Assembly: GCA_016209205.1 (NCBI GenBank)
Contig: JACQWQ010000014.1
Span: 1 to 54,607, forward strand
Length of the DNA stretch: 54,607 nucleotides
Source of the DNA: Chloroflexota bacterium
GTDB lineage: Bacteria > Chloroflexota > Anaerolineae > UBA4142 > SHND01
Reading direction: 5' to 3'
The notes beneath the pieces were generated by a model. It was not told where the DNA came from, searched no databases, and worked only from the letters and a program-made list of their open reading frames with translations. Position numbers and translations under genes: made by a program. Each line of letters begins with the position of its first letter. The first letter of the stretch is position 1. This document shows positions 43,924-52,066 of this stretch, in pieces.

Positions 43924-43938
43924 ATCCTTCTCGAAAAT

Positions 43939-43967
43939 GTGACGGGTGACGAGTGACGGGTGACGGG
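43939..43967. repeat. Heptamer array (GTGACGG)n
   Basis: Four units of GTGACGG/GTGACGA upstream of the zinc-ribbon gene. They are the complement-type variant of the CCCGTCA array at 36325. Confidence 0.8.
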
Positions 43968-44030
43968 GAAAAACCGCGCGCGTCACTTTTCATCCATCTG
44001 TGGGGAAGCCGAATGGCTCGTCAAAGACTC

Positions 44031-44768
44031 CTACGGACGCGCCGCGCCGCACGTTTTACAAAAACGGCTCGACGCGCGATTCGCTGTACTGCAGCGCGGA
44101 CAAGTCCACGCCGCATCGCTCTTTTTTTCGGGCAAGGCGCCCGGAGAAATGTTTGGCGGTGGCGCATAGCTCACCGGCGCGGGCGCGGGCGCGGGCGCGG
44201 GTTTGCGCCGTCGGCTCAAAAAGAATAACAGCAGCAAGAGAATCAATGCCACTGCCGCGATGACCGCGCCGATGATGAGCCACGGCGGTGAAGCCGCCAG
44301 CACGTTCACTTGCCCCGGCTCGGTCTTGACCAGCACTTCGAAATGCGTTCCGGTTTCCCACGCGCGCGCGTTTTCGATATTCAACGCGCTGTTCATCCCC
44401 GGTTCGCCGACGAGGTTGAATTTCACATTGGCAAGAACGCCGTCGCCTTTGATGCCGTCAAGCGTGATAATGCCGATGATGAGCCGCCCCGCTTGATTGG
44501 GATTGGATTCGATGAGCGCGTTGGGTCCCGCGAGCGCGCCGCGTTCGACTCCGGCGGGCTGCAGCACGCGCGCATCGTAGAGAATTTCGAGATGCATCGC
44601 GCCGATGCCGGGCGCGCCAATCAATTGAATCGGAACTTGAACGGCGCTGCCCTTTTCGCCCTGTGCGGAACCAACTTGTACGGTGACGCTCGCGGCGCGC
44701 GCGCTCGTAATCGCGACCGCAAATGCAAGTACAAGAAATGTCGTCCCGAATAAAAATCGCTTTGTCAT
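44031..44768 (-). CDS. Membrane-anchored cohesin protein with C-terminal zinc ribbon
   Basis: The 245-residue protein has a signal peptide (1-25, ending ARAAS) and a cohesin-like domain (about 27-160; VQVGSAQGEKGSAVQVPIQLIGAPGIGAMHLEILYD...GEPGMNSALNIENARA). A membrane helix follows (about 162-185), then a Pro/Ala linker and a cytoplasmic zinc ribbon (CPRCSTANRASSRFCKTCG). The cohesin faces outside and could hold dockerin-bearing proteins encoded just upstream. The start is ATG 44768, with GGAGG nine bases upstream. The mirror-image ribbon in the neighbouring protein at 42661 suggests shared cytoplasmic contacts. Confidence 0.8.
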   Translation of the reverse strand: MTKRFLFGTTFLVLAFAVAITSARAASVTVQVGSAQGEKGSAVQVPIQLIGAPGIGAMHLEILYDARVLQPAGVERGALAGPNALIESNPNQAGRLIIGIITLDGIKGDGVLANVKFNLVGEPGMNSALNIENARAWETGTHFEVLVKTEPGQVNVLAASPPWLIIGAVIAAVALILLLLLFFLSRRRKPAPAPAPAPVSYAPPPNISPGALPEKKSDAAWTCPRCSTANRASSRFCKTCGAARP

Positions 44769-44802
44769 TTGCTGTGACCTCCGATGGATAGCGTGGTTGA
44801 CG

Positions 44803-44865
44803 CCCTTCAAACTTCCGAAATCGGGCGAACTTGGTTCGCTATGAGATATTCGGAAGTTTGAAAGG
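44803..44865. repeat. Nested hairpin between the two cohesin genes
   Basis: TTCAAACTTCCGAA (44806-44819) and TTCGGAAGTTTGAA (44849-44862) are perfect complements. Inside them GCGAAC and GTTCGC pair around a 3-base loop. No T-run. It may protect or attenuate the transcript, or be another dispersed palindrome. Confidence 0.65.
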
Positions 44866-44879
44866 CGATTTCGGCAGCG

Positions 44880-46805
44880 TCATTGACCGCCAATCGCGCG
44901 TTTGAGAAGGATGACCGCGTCGCGTGATGTGACATCGCCGCTGCCGTCAACGTCCATGATGGCGAGAACGGGACGGAGTTGGACGGACATTTCGAGCGCG
45001 CACAACGCGTCCGATTCGGTAATTTGCTTGTCGCCATCACAATCGCCCGGTGGAATCACACCGCCGCCGCCGCCGCCACCACCACCGCCGCCCGGCAAAG
45101 TGCCGTCGCTGTTGAGAATCGAAATTTCGCCGTTGATGCGGTCTATCGTCAACGCGCCGCCATCCGGGTTATTGATGGTCGTGACCGTCAAATTCAGCGG
45201 CGTGCGGTCGCCCGGTTTGCCTGTCGCGCGAAATGTGAGATTCATTACGGTTCCGGTGCCATTCAGCCCGCTCGTTTGCGCGAAACCGGTTTTGACGGTT
45301 CCCGATTGATTGGGGTTCACGCTAAAAAGCGCGTTGTCGAGTAAATTGCCTTTGACGGGCGTACCTTCGGGACGCGCCACATTCGCGTCATAGCTCATAT
45401 CAAAATTGATATTGGCGACGTTGCCGGCTTTGATGAGCCAAACCGGAATCGTGACCGTTTGTCCGACAATCACGGTGCGCTTGGCAGCTTGTAAGGTCAT
45501 GCGCGAAACGTTGGTGTTTGGATCGCCGCCGGTCGGCGGCACTTTGCATGTCGGCGAACAATTCAAGACCAACTGCGCGCCATACACGGCGGTATCATCT
45601 TGCAAGCGAACATGCAAAACGCCGGTTTGCAATTGTGATTCTAAGGGCTGTACTGATTCGGCAGGGACTTGGATTTTTTTGTCACAGCCATTGTTCAGCA
45701 AATCCATATCGAGCCACTGCGATGCTCCGGCAAGTCCGGGATGAATCAAAACACAGCCAGGCATTTTGCCGTTATCGCCGCAGTTTGGCGTAGGTTGTCC
45801 GACGGCGGCGATGATATTGTCAGTGTCCGCATCGCCGATGGGCTTGATGGACATGCGCAACAGCGCGCTTTTCACACCGCCCGGCGGGACCTGATAACGA
45901 AACGTGAAACAGCGCCCCTTGTCGCTGCTTTCATCGCCAAACGGCACACGGTTGTCACACCAAGCCAGCTGGTTTTCCGGGTCTCCGTCAATGGCGTTGA
46001 TCACGGTGCCGGGCGTGGTGCAGCCGTACGAGTCAGGGATTGGTGGAAAATTCGTGGTGCCGCCACCGCCGCCACCGCCGCCACTTACGAGCGTCCCCGT
46101 CCATCCGGTAGAGCCGGGTGGATTGTCGTTATATGCCCATCCGCCCGACCACGATTTACAATCCGCCGCCATGACAAAACGGAATCGTCCGCTCTTCGTG
46201 CCTTCTTGCCATCTGCCTTCGAGGACATTCCCGTTGACCGTGCCGCTGAGCGTGCCGCTATTGTATTCGTACGAGCCGGTGACTTGATTTCCATTTTGCG
46301 TCAACGTCATGCGATTGTAGCTCGTGTTCCATACGCCGGTCCACGAACACACACCGGGCGGGAGTACTGACGGAGGTGGTTGATTCGGACCACTCGAACC
46401 TACGCAGCGCGTGACATAGCTGCGAATGTTTTCAATTCCCGCGCCATCCCACGCGGGATCACCCCAGGAGCCATTGGCGCCCTTTGGGACCCACAAATCC
46501 CACATCTCCCAATATTTGTTGTTGCCGTGGTCCTTGAAATCATCCGGCGCGTAGACCGAACGCGGTCCCGCCGCGGTACCGCCTTCGAGGATACCGTATT
46601 TGTTAATGCTCCACGGCTTGCGCCCGTTGAATTCGGACGAGCCGTTATAAGCATTCAGCTTGGACATGGATTCGGTAATCCATTTTTCAAAGCACTGCTG
46701 TCCTACCGGCGTCTCCCATGGATTCGGCGCTTGGGCGGATGTGGACAGAGGAATGAGCGCCAGCAGCGCCAATAGGGAGAGAGCCAACATGAATCGTTTG
46801 AACAT
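44880..46805 (-). CDS. Secreted protein with cohesin and C-terminal dockerin
   Basis: The 641-residue protein has a signal peptide (1-25). The N-terminal domain (26-130) is rich in Trp and Asn. A small beta-domain follows (about 155-245; WTGVWNTSYNRMTLTQNGNQVTGSY), then a Gly run. The next domain (about 260-425) is shared with the neighbour at 46991. After it come a cohesin-like domain (about 440-580; RTVIVGQTVTIPVWLIKAGNVANINFDMSYD), a second Gly run, and a dockerin (about 595-641). The dockerin has two F-hand calcium motifs, DCDGDKQITESDALCAL and DVDGSGDVTSRDAVILL. It carries both interaction modules, so it can be a scaffold. Start ATG 46805 with GGAGG four bases upstream. Confidence 0.88.
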   Translation of the reverse strand: MFKRFMLALSLLALLALIPLSTSAQAPNPWETPVGQQCFEKWITESMSKLNAYNGSSEFNGRKPWSINKYGILEGGTAAGPRSVYAPDDFKDHGNNKYWEMWDLWVPKGANGSWGDPAWDGAGIENIRSYVTRCVGSSGPNQPPPSVLPPGVCSWTGVWNTSYNRMTLTQNGNQVTGSYEYNSGTLSGTVNGNVLEGRWQEGTKSGRFRFVMAADCKSWSGGWAYNDNPPGSTGWTGTLVSGGGGGGGGTTNFPPIPDSYGCTTPGTVINAIDGDPENQLAWCDNRVPFGDESSDKGRCFTFRYQVPPGGVKSALLRMSIKPIGDADTDNIIAAVGQPTPNCGDNGKMPGCVLIHPGLAGASQWLDMDLLNNGCDKKIQVPAESVQPLESQLQTGVLHVRLQDDTAVYGAQLVLNCSPTCKVPPTGGDPNTNVSRMTLQAAKRTVIVGQTVTIPVWLIKAGNVANINFDMSYDANVARPEGTPVKGNLLDNALFSVNPNQSGTVKTGFAQTSGLNGTGTVMNLTFRATGKPGDRTPLNLTVTTINNPDGGALTIDRINGEISILNSDGTLPGGGGGGGGGGGVIPPGDCDGDKQITESDALCALEMSVQLRPVLAIMDVDGSGDVTSRDAVILLKRAIGGQ

Positions 46806-46827
46806 AATTCCTCCACTGAAAATGCAA

Positions 46828-46863
46828 GGCGATTTGTGGCAAACTGTGTTTGCAGAAATCGCC
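46828..46863. repeat. Hairpin in the leader of the cohesin-dockerin gene
   Basis: GGCGATTT/AAATCGCC form the outer stem and GCAAAC/GTTTGC the inner stem, upstream of the ATG at 46805. A structured leader is possible. Confidence 0.45.
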
Positions 46864-46990
46864 CTACGCCGCGCCCATTTTCATCCTACTGCGGGTGCGA
46901 CGCGAGGCGAATGACGAATTCCACTAAAAATGTTCGACAAATTTGTGCGATGCAGTTCATCGCCTTTGTCGTACGGTCGCCCATTTTGCC

Positions 46991-48746
46991 CTATTTGTTC
47001 ACCGCGCGCTGCAGAATCAAGACCGCGTCGCGCGAGTCCACCACGCCGTTGCCGTCTATGTCAAAGAGCGGATTCGGCGCCAAAAGCAGCACAGACATTT
47101 CGAGCGCGCACAGCGCGTCCAGTTCCGTCACACCATCCCCGTTGCAATCGCCGGTTGGCATGATGGTCGGCGTGGCGAACGCCGTGGGAGTGACGAATGT
47201 CGGCGATGCCATCGGAAAAGTCGGTGATGGCGAAGCTGTGGTCGGCAAAGCCGTCGGGAACGCAGACGGAGGCGCCACTGTCGGCGTGGGTGGAACGTTC
47301 GTCGCTGTTGGCGGCACAAGCGTCGCGGTGGGCGGACGCGCGGTCGGCGGAAGATGCGTCGCGGTGGGGGGCGCGGCAAAATTGTTTTGAACGGGCAGCC
47401 CGTCGAGTGAATGATAGGGGAGTACGACGACGTTGTCCGCGCGCTGTCCGCCGATTTGCCCGCGATTTGCTTCCGCGCCAAACGCAATGCCCGCAGTCCC
47501 GTTATTCGAACCGGCGGTGGCGGGAATTTGCACCGTTGTCACCGGCTCGTTGTTTTGCATGAACGTTTGCAATTTGCCGTCGAGCGCGACTTGCAAACGA
47601 TTGCCGCCTGCAGCAGTCTCGATGTGGTGCATCACCGACGGGTCAAATGACGCGGGAACGCCGCTCGTCGCAATCAAACTCCACGGATTGAGTCGTTTGA
47701 CCTGGATTTCGCCTGTACTTGCAAGCTGCACCCAATAGCCCGCCGAATCGCCGCCGATGATGCCATCGCCGCGCGCCGCCGCGCGACTGCGAAAGTACGG
47801 ACCCGCTTGCGAAATGTGTCCTGCCGCATCCGTCGGCGTCAGCAGGTCGGCGCGAATGTTCAAGTCTTGCCCCATGTCCGCGCCGCGTCCCGCGCGGCAC
47901 GGGTCCGGCGCTTCGGTAAATTGAAAGCCGCCGAAATCCGCGCCGTTGTTTTGCAGCGCGCCCGAAACCAGATTTGCGCCGATGGGATTCGTCGGGTCGG
48001 TGCCGCCGCTGGGAAAAATCGGCAAATAGTACAATTTACGGCTGCCGCTCTGGACACTGCCCAGCTGACAGCGTTCGCCGTCGGGACGATTAAAGTCATC
48101 ACCCGCAAGCGCGGTACCCGAATCAGTCGTCGGCGGAGGATTTTGCGCCGGTTGTTCCGATGCACCGCAAGTCACATTCGACGACTCGCCATTCAACACA
48201 AGCTGCGCGGAATACACCGCCGTGTCGTCCTCCAAAAGCATGTGGACGACGCCCGTCTGCAATTGGTCGCGCACCAACTGTTGTGCTTCGGGGCTGCCCT
48301 GTATGCTCGCGTCACATGCAATGTCCAACAAGTTCAGCGTGAGCGAGCGATGCTTGCCTTCAAAGCCGCCGTGCAAAACGACACAGCCCGGCATTCCGCC
48401 GTACGCCCATTCGCACGGCGCGTACGGCGCGCCAACCGCCATGACCGTTGCATCGGTGTCTTGAAGCGAGCCGAGCGTGTTCAGACTGATATTGACAACT
48501 GCGCTTGTAATCCCACCTGGCGGCACTTGAACGAAACGTGAAACAGCGCGAGCGGTCGGTCTCTTCATTCCCAAACGTGGTGCGGCTGGTGCCGATGTCA
48601 CAGTTCCATAATTTGTTTTCAGGGTCGTTGTCCACCGCGTTCACGACGATAGGACCCTGCTCGGGCGGCGCGGCGTGCGTCGTGCGCAGAGTAAGCGGCG
48701 ATAGCAGCGCCAAGCAGGAGAAAGCCACAAAGAGTCGTCGGAACAT
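46991..48746 (-). pseudogene. Dockerin protein with LamG-like domain, frameshifted
   Basis: The first frame starts with a signal peptide (MFRRLFVAFSCLALLSP) and reaches RCFTFR at about 48530. The second frame continues VQVPPGGITSAVVNIS and runs to 46991. Together they give a domain shared with the gene at 44880 (NAVDNDPENK...LEDDTAVYSAQLVL), a beta-jelly-roll or LamG-like domain (about 200-420), a Thr/Pro-rich linker, and a dockerin (DCNGDGVTELDALCAL and DIDGNGVVDSRDAVLIL). The frame is lost by one or two bases near 48533-48540. GGAGG precedes the ATG. It is either a recent pseudogene or a sequencing indel. Confidence 0.85.
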
Positions 48747-48758
48747 AATTCCTCCTTT

Positions 48759-49893
48759 TCACCTACCGCCCACGACACGCTCCAGAATCAACACCGCGTC
48801 GCGCGAATCAATCGTGCCGTTGCCATCCACGTCCATGATTTGCATCACCGGACGCAACTGGACGGAAATTTACAGCGCGCACAGCGCGTCCAATTCAGTC
48901 AATTGTTTATTGCCGCTGCACGCGCCGGGCGGAAGCGAATCCGTCCCATTGCCGCCGGGCAATGTCCCGTCTTTGTTCAAGATGACGATTTCGCCGTTGA
49001 TGCGGTCAATGCTCAACGCGCCGCCGTTTTGATTGTTGATGGTCGTCACATTCGCCGTGAGCGTCGTCCGGTCACCCGGTTTACCCACCGCGCGGAATGG
49101 AAGATACGCCAGTGTGCCCGTGCCATTTGCAAGATTCGCGGTTTGCGCGAATGCCATACGCACAATGCCGCCGACATTCGGATTCGCGCTAAAGAGGGCA
49201 TTGTCCAACAAGTAACCTTTGGTGATGGCGCCTTCGGGGCGCGCGACGTTCGCGTCAAAAGTCACTTCTGCGTTGAGGTTGCTGATATCGTTCGCCTTGA
49301 TTAGCCACATCGGCACTAACACCAAATCGCCGTCGGTCACATGCCGCTGCGCCACTTGAATTGTGCGCCCATTGACGGACGGATACGGTTCCGTCGTGCC
49401 GTATGGCGGCATAGACAGCGTGGCGCCGGGAACGCTGCCGCCGGATTGTGCGCTGGTGTTGCCCGGCGGCGCGTTTTGCGTTTGCTTCACGTCGCTGATT
49501 CTGTCCGACGTGACGACCACATATTGTCCGGCGGTGAGCGTCACTCCGGCAAGCGAGGTGTTGTTGGGCGAAACATTGACCGCGCCATTCAACGCGCGCA
49601 CCAAAGTCGTTTGTGTGTCCGGATCGTACGCGACAATCAAAGTTTGTTTGCCCAAAGCGTCAACACGCGCGGTCACGGTTGTAAAACGCACCGCCGCTTT
49701 ACTGTGCGTAATCTCGAATTGTCCCGCGCCTTCTGCAAATCAATTTCAATCGCGGCGCCAACGTCTTGTGATGTTTGCAGGGAAAGCGGGCGCGCCAGCG
49801 CGCGCGCGGCGCCCCATGAACGCGCCGCAAGCAACTTGTCGCAGTACGCTTGCACAAGAATTGCCAGCGACAACGCTCTGCTTTTGAACATCA
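48759..49893 (-). pseudogene. FecR-like/cohesin/dockerin protein with frameshift and in-frame stop
   Basis: The N-terminal part (from about 49893, weak start) reads to DVGAAIEIDLQ. A frame change near 49728 then leads to EGAGQFEITHSKAAVRFTTVTA, a FecR-like beta-domain. A cohesin-like domain follows (DGDLVLVPMWLIKANDISNLNAEVTFD), then the first dockerin F-hand (KQLTELDALCAL). The codon after CAL is TAA at 48870-48872, where the neighbours have Glu. After it, sense continues to the real family end at 48759 (SVQLRPVMQIMDVDGNGTID, SRDAVLILERVV). The stop removes the second calcium motif. Confidence 0.75.
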
Positions 49894-49949
49894 TCGAGTC
49901 CGGATCTGTGCCTTCCTTGTAAACGAGGTAGAGCGAATTCCTGATTCGT

Positions 49950-50020
49950 TTGTGGGATGGTAGGGGCAATCCCTTGTGGTTGCCCAACTGGAATGGGCGA
50001 GGACAAGCCGTCGCCCCTAC
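49950..50020. repeat. Dispersed GTAGGGGCAATCCCTTGTGG element
   Basis: Related to the 43-bp elements at 361-403 and 25109-25151. GGTAGGGGCAATC... is mirrored by ...GTCGCCCCTACGC. It lies between two genes of the cohesin locus. Confidence 0.65.
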
Positions 50021-50051
50021 GCTGACACCACCAATCAATTCGGAATCCGCT

Positions 50052-51101
50052 CTAGGTGAGCAGCCCGTACACTGCTGCTTCGCAGCGCGCTTGTATCTCT
50101 GCCTTGCCGGATTGCAGCGTAACTGGGGTTTTGACGCCGGGACTTGGTGTTTCCGTTCCAGAAGGCGTCGTGAGTTGAACTTGCGCGGCGTTTGGTGGTT
50201 TGGGCGGTTGACCGCCGGTCGGCGCTTTGGTTTTGGTGAACCTGTACGTCGCGCCGCCGCTGACATTGTTTTTGATGTCGGTCACTTTGACGACGATTTC
50301 ATGTTCGCCTTCGGCAAGATTCGTCGTGTCATATTCGATGGACTTTAGTTCTTTGCCTTTTTGAATTGGCGTGCCATCCAGCGTCCATTCGTAATAATCA
50401 TCGCCGATGCCGACATTGGGACGCTGCGTAACGTCCGCCGTGACATTGACGCGGTCATTCGCTTCGTCGTAATTGCCGCCGATGCCGACATTCAAACGAC
50501 CGGGGACAGCGGTCGGCGCCCCGGCGCACGGCGGCGCGTTCTTTAGTTTTTCGTCAATCTGCCGCAGAATTTCGCGTCCGCGATTTACGAGGTCTTGGTC
50601 AACCGTTCTGCCCCACGCATCGGTGGAGGTTTCGAGGGACACCTCGGCATAGTAACAACTGCGCGCCGCGCGCCCGAAATATCTTGGGGAGGGCGGGGCA
50701 TAAATGATTTCATAACCCTTGTCGCCGATATTGATGGGCGCGCCTTTTTTTGACGCCACCGGGTCATTGCTGACGTTGGCGCAATCCGCCATGTACTGCG
50801 CCGAAGCCACGCTAACATCTTGGAATACAGACGCGCTGGCTTCTATTTCTTGCGGCTGACTGACGCCCTTGAATTTGCCCGTCGCGTATCTGCCCGCACA
50901 CCCGCGAAAAATGGGTGTCACCTTTTTTGCGCCGGGCGCCAATAAAGTACACAGGTCCGGCGTTTGCGCGGGCGGCGCGGCGTATGTCGCGCGCGAGGTA
51001 ATCAACGCATCGGACGCGCTGACCAGAACTGCGAACGACGCGGCGACCAGTACGAACATCAGATTTTTTCGCAGCGAGAAATTTGATTTGATGGCGCGCA
51101 T
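50052..51101 (-). CDS. Secreted protein of unknown function, first gene of the cohesin locus
   Basis: The 349-residue protein has a signal peptide with a basic start and a hydrophobic core (about 14-32), ending near TYAAPPAQ. The region at 45-190 has several Cys and could be a disulphide-bonded domain. A beta-sandwich follows (about 200-300; NYDEANDRVNVTADVTQRP, YEWTLDGTPIQKGKELKSIEYDTTNLAEGEHEIVVKVTD), resembling PKD/Ig-like repeats, and then a Pro/Thr-rich tail. No dockerin or cohesin is visible, and the tail may have lost one. AAGGA is close to the ATG. It is oriented with the cohesin genes. Confidence 0.65.
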   Translation of the reverse strand: MRAIKSNFSLRKNLMFVLVAASFAVLVSASDALITSRATYAAPPAQTPDLCTLLAPGAKKVTPIFRGCAGRYATGKFKGVSQPQEIEASASVFQDVSVASAQYMADCANVSNDPVASKKGAPINIGDKGYEIIYAPPSPRYFGRAARSCYYAEVSLETSTDAWGRTVDQDLVNRGREILRQIDEKLKNAPPCAGAPTAVPGRLNVGIGGNYDEANDRVNVTADVTQRPNVGIGDDYYEWTLDGTPIQKGKELKSIEYDTTNLAEGEHEIVVKVTDIKNNVSGGATYRFTKTKAPTGGQPPKPPNAAQVQLTTPSGTETPSPGVKTPVTLQSGKAEIQARCEAAVYGLLT

Positions 51102-51142
51102 TGTCCTTGTATGAAATGCAAAATAGCCGCGTTGCTATACAA

Positions 51143-51171
51143 CCAGTTTGGTGCGTACAAGTCCAAACTGG
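51143..51171. terminator. Hairpin downstream of yjbQ
   Basis: CCAGTTTGG/CCAAACTGG, 9-bp stem with an 11-base loop. No T-run, so termination is uncertain. Confidence 0.3.
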
Positions 51172-51202
51172 GTTACAACTTGGTCAAATGAACCGGGCGA
51201 CT

Positions 51203-51622
51203 TTATTCGCCAATGATTTTCACCAACACGCGCTTGCGCCGATTGCCGTCAAACTCGCCGTAAAAAATCTGTTCCCACGTCCCGAAATCCAATTTACCAT
51301 TGGTGATGGCGACCACCACTTCGCGTCCCATGACCTGACGTTTTAGGTGCGCGTCGGCGTTGTCTTCGCCCGTGCGATTGTGCCAGTATTGCGCGGTCGG
51401 CTCATGCGGCGCGAGTTTTTCCAACCACACCTCGTAATCGTGGTGCAAACCGCTTTCGTCGTCGTTGATAAAGACCGACGCGGTAATGTGCATCGCGTTG
51501 CACAGGAGCAAGCCCTCTTGAATGCCGCTCTCGCGCAAACACTCTTGTACTTGCGGCGTGATGTTGACGAACGCGCGGCGTTTTGGAATGTTGAACCACA
51601 ATTCCTTGCGGTAACTCTTCAT
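51203..51622 (-). CDS. yjbQ: YjbQ family protein
   Basis: The 139-residue single-domain protein is of the UPF0047/YjbQ family. It begins [36 protein letters not shown], and the conserved segments [70 protein letters not shown] follow. Some members have weak thiamine-phosphate synthase activity. The real role is unknown. The start is the ATG at 51622; the longer frame upstream runs into the ferredoxin remnant region. Confidence 0.92.
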   Translation of the reverse strand: MKSYRKELWFNIPKRRAFVNITPQVQECLRESGIQEGLLLCNAMHITASVFINDDESGLHHDYEVWLEKLAPHEPTAQYWHNRTGEDNADAHLKRQVMGREVVVAITNGKLDFGTWEQIFYGEFDGNRRKRVLVKIIGE

Positions 51623-51651
51623 GTGCAATCTCTTTCTATAGTGGTTGTAAT

Positions 51652-51762
51652 TTATCCGGGCAGTTGGGTTGGAGTATACACGCGAATCGCGGCGGGGCCG
51701 GATTGGGGACACTGATACTCGCAGATGCCGCAGCCGATGCAGCGCGCGTCAGCAATTCTCAA
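51652..51762 (-). pseudogene. Remnant of a 4Fe-4S ferredoxin
   Basis: A frame of 36 codons opened by a TTG reads [19 protein letters not shown] and ends at a TAA at 51652. This is a CxxCxxC...CP iron-sulfur motif as in the C-terminal half of ferredoxin-type proteins. An in-frame TAG lies six codons upstream of the TTG, next to a palindrome AATTCTCA-TAT-TGAGAATT (51754-51772). The N-terminal half is absent. Confidence 0.6.
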
Positions 51763-51890
51763 TATGAGAATTGGCTAATGTAGCCATCCTATTCAAACAG
51801 GGCAACCTGTGGTATTTTTGAGGAAACCTCACATCACCGGATGGATATTATGTTTGAACCATTGACCCTAAAACGATTAATCAAGGAACA

Positions 51891-52028
51891 CAAGGCGAGG
51901 GGAGTGATGCTACCTCCGGCACCGCTGCTGCAAGGCAAGGGGAGTGATGCTACCTCCGGTGCCGCTGCTGCAAGGCGAGGGGAGTGATGCTACCTCCGGC
52001 GCCGCTGCTGCAAGGCGAGGGGAGTGAT
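51891..52028. repeat. 40-bp tandem repeat, 3.45 copies
   Basis: Units start at 51891, 51931 and 51971, with a partial copy at 52011. They read CAAGGCGAGGGGAGTGATGC then TACCTCCGGCACCGCTGCTG with few substitutions. Since 40 is not a multiple of three, each unit shifts the reading frame. Confidence 0.95.
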
Positions 52029-52066
52029 ATTACGATTGTCCGCCGCGGGCGCGATGTGCGGTGGTA

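Larger units (their letters stand above)
51623..52066. other. Gene-poor region with ferredoxin remnant and tandem repeat
   Basis: Besides the remnant (51652-51762) and the 40-bp repeats (51891-52028), a short frame from the ATG at 51850 reads MFEPLTLKRLIKEHKARGVM and runs into the repeats. It could be the lost start of a gene. No RNA gene seen. Confidence 0.5.

Noticed and set aside
49673..50266. 197-residue frame starting in the 50052 gene
   Set aside because: The part before about 49893 is an antisense-like Arg/Pro-rich reading. Only the final third belongs to the FecR-like pseudogene.
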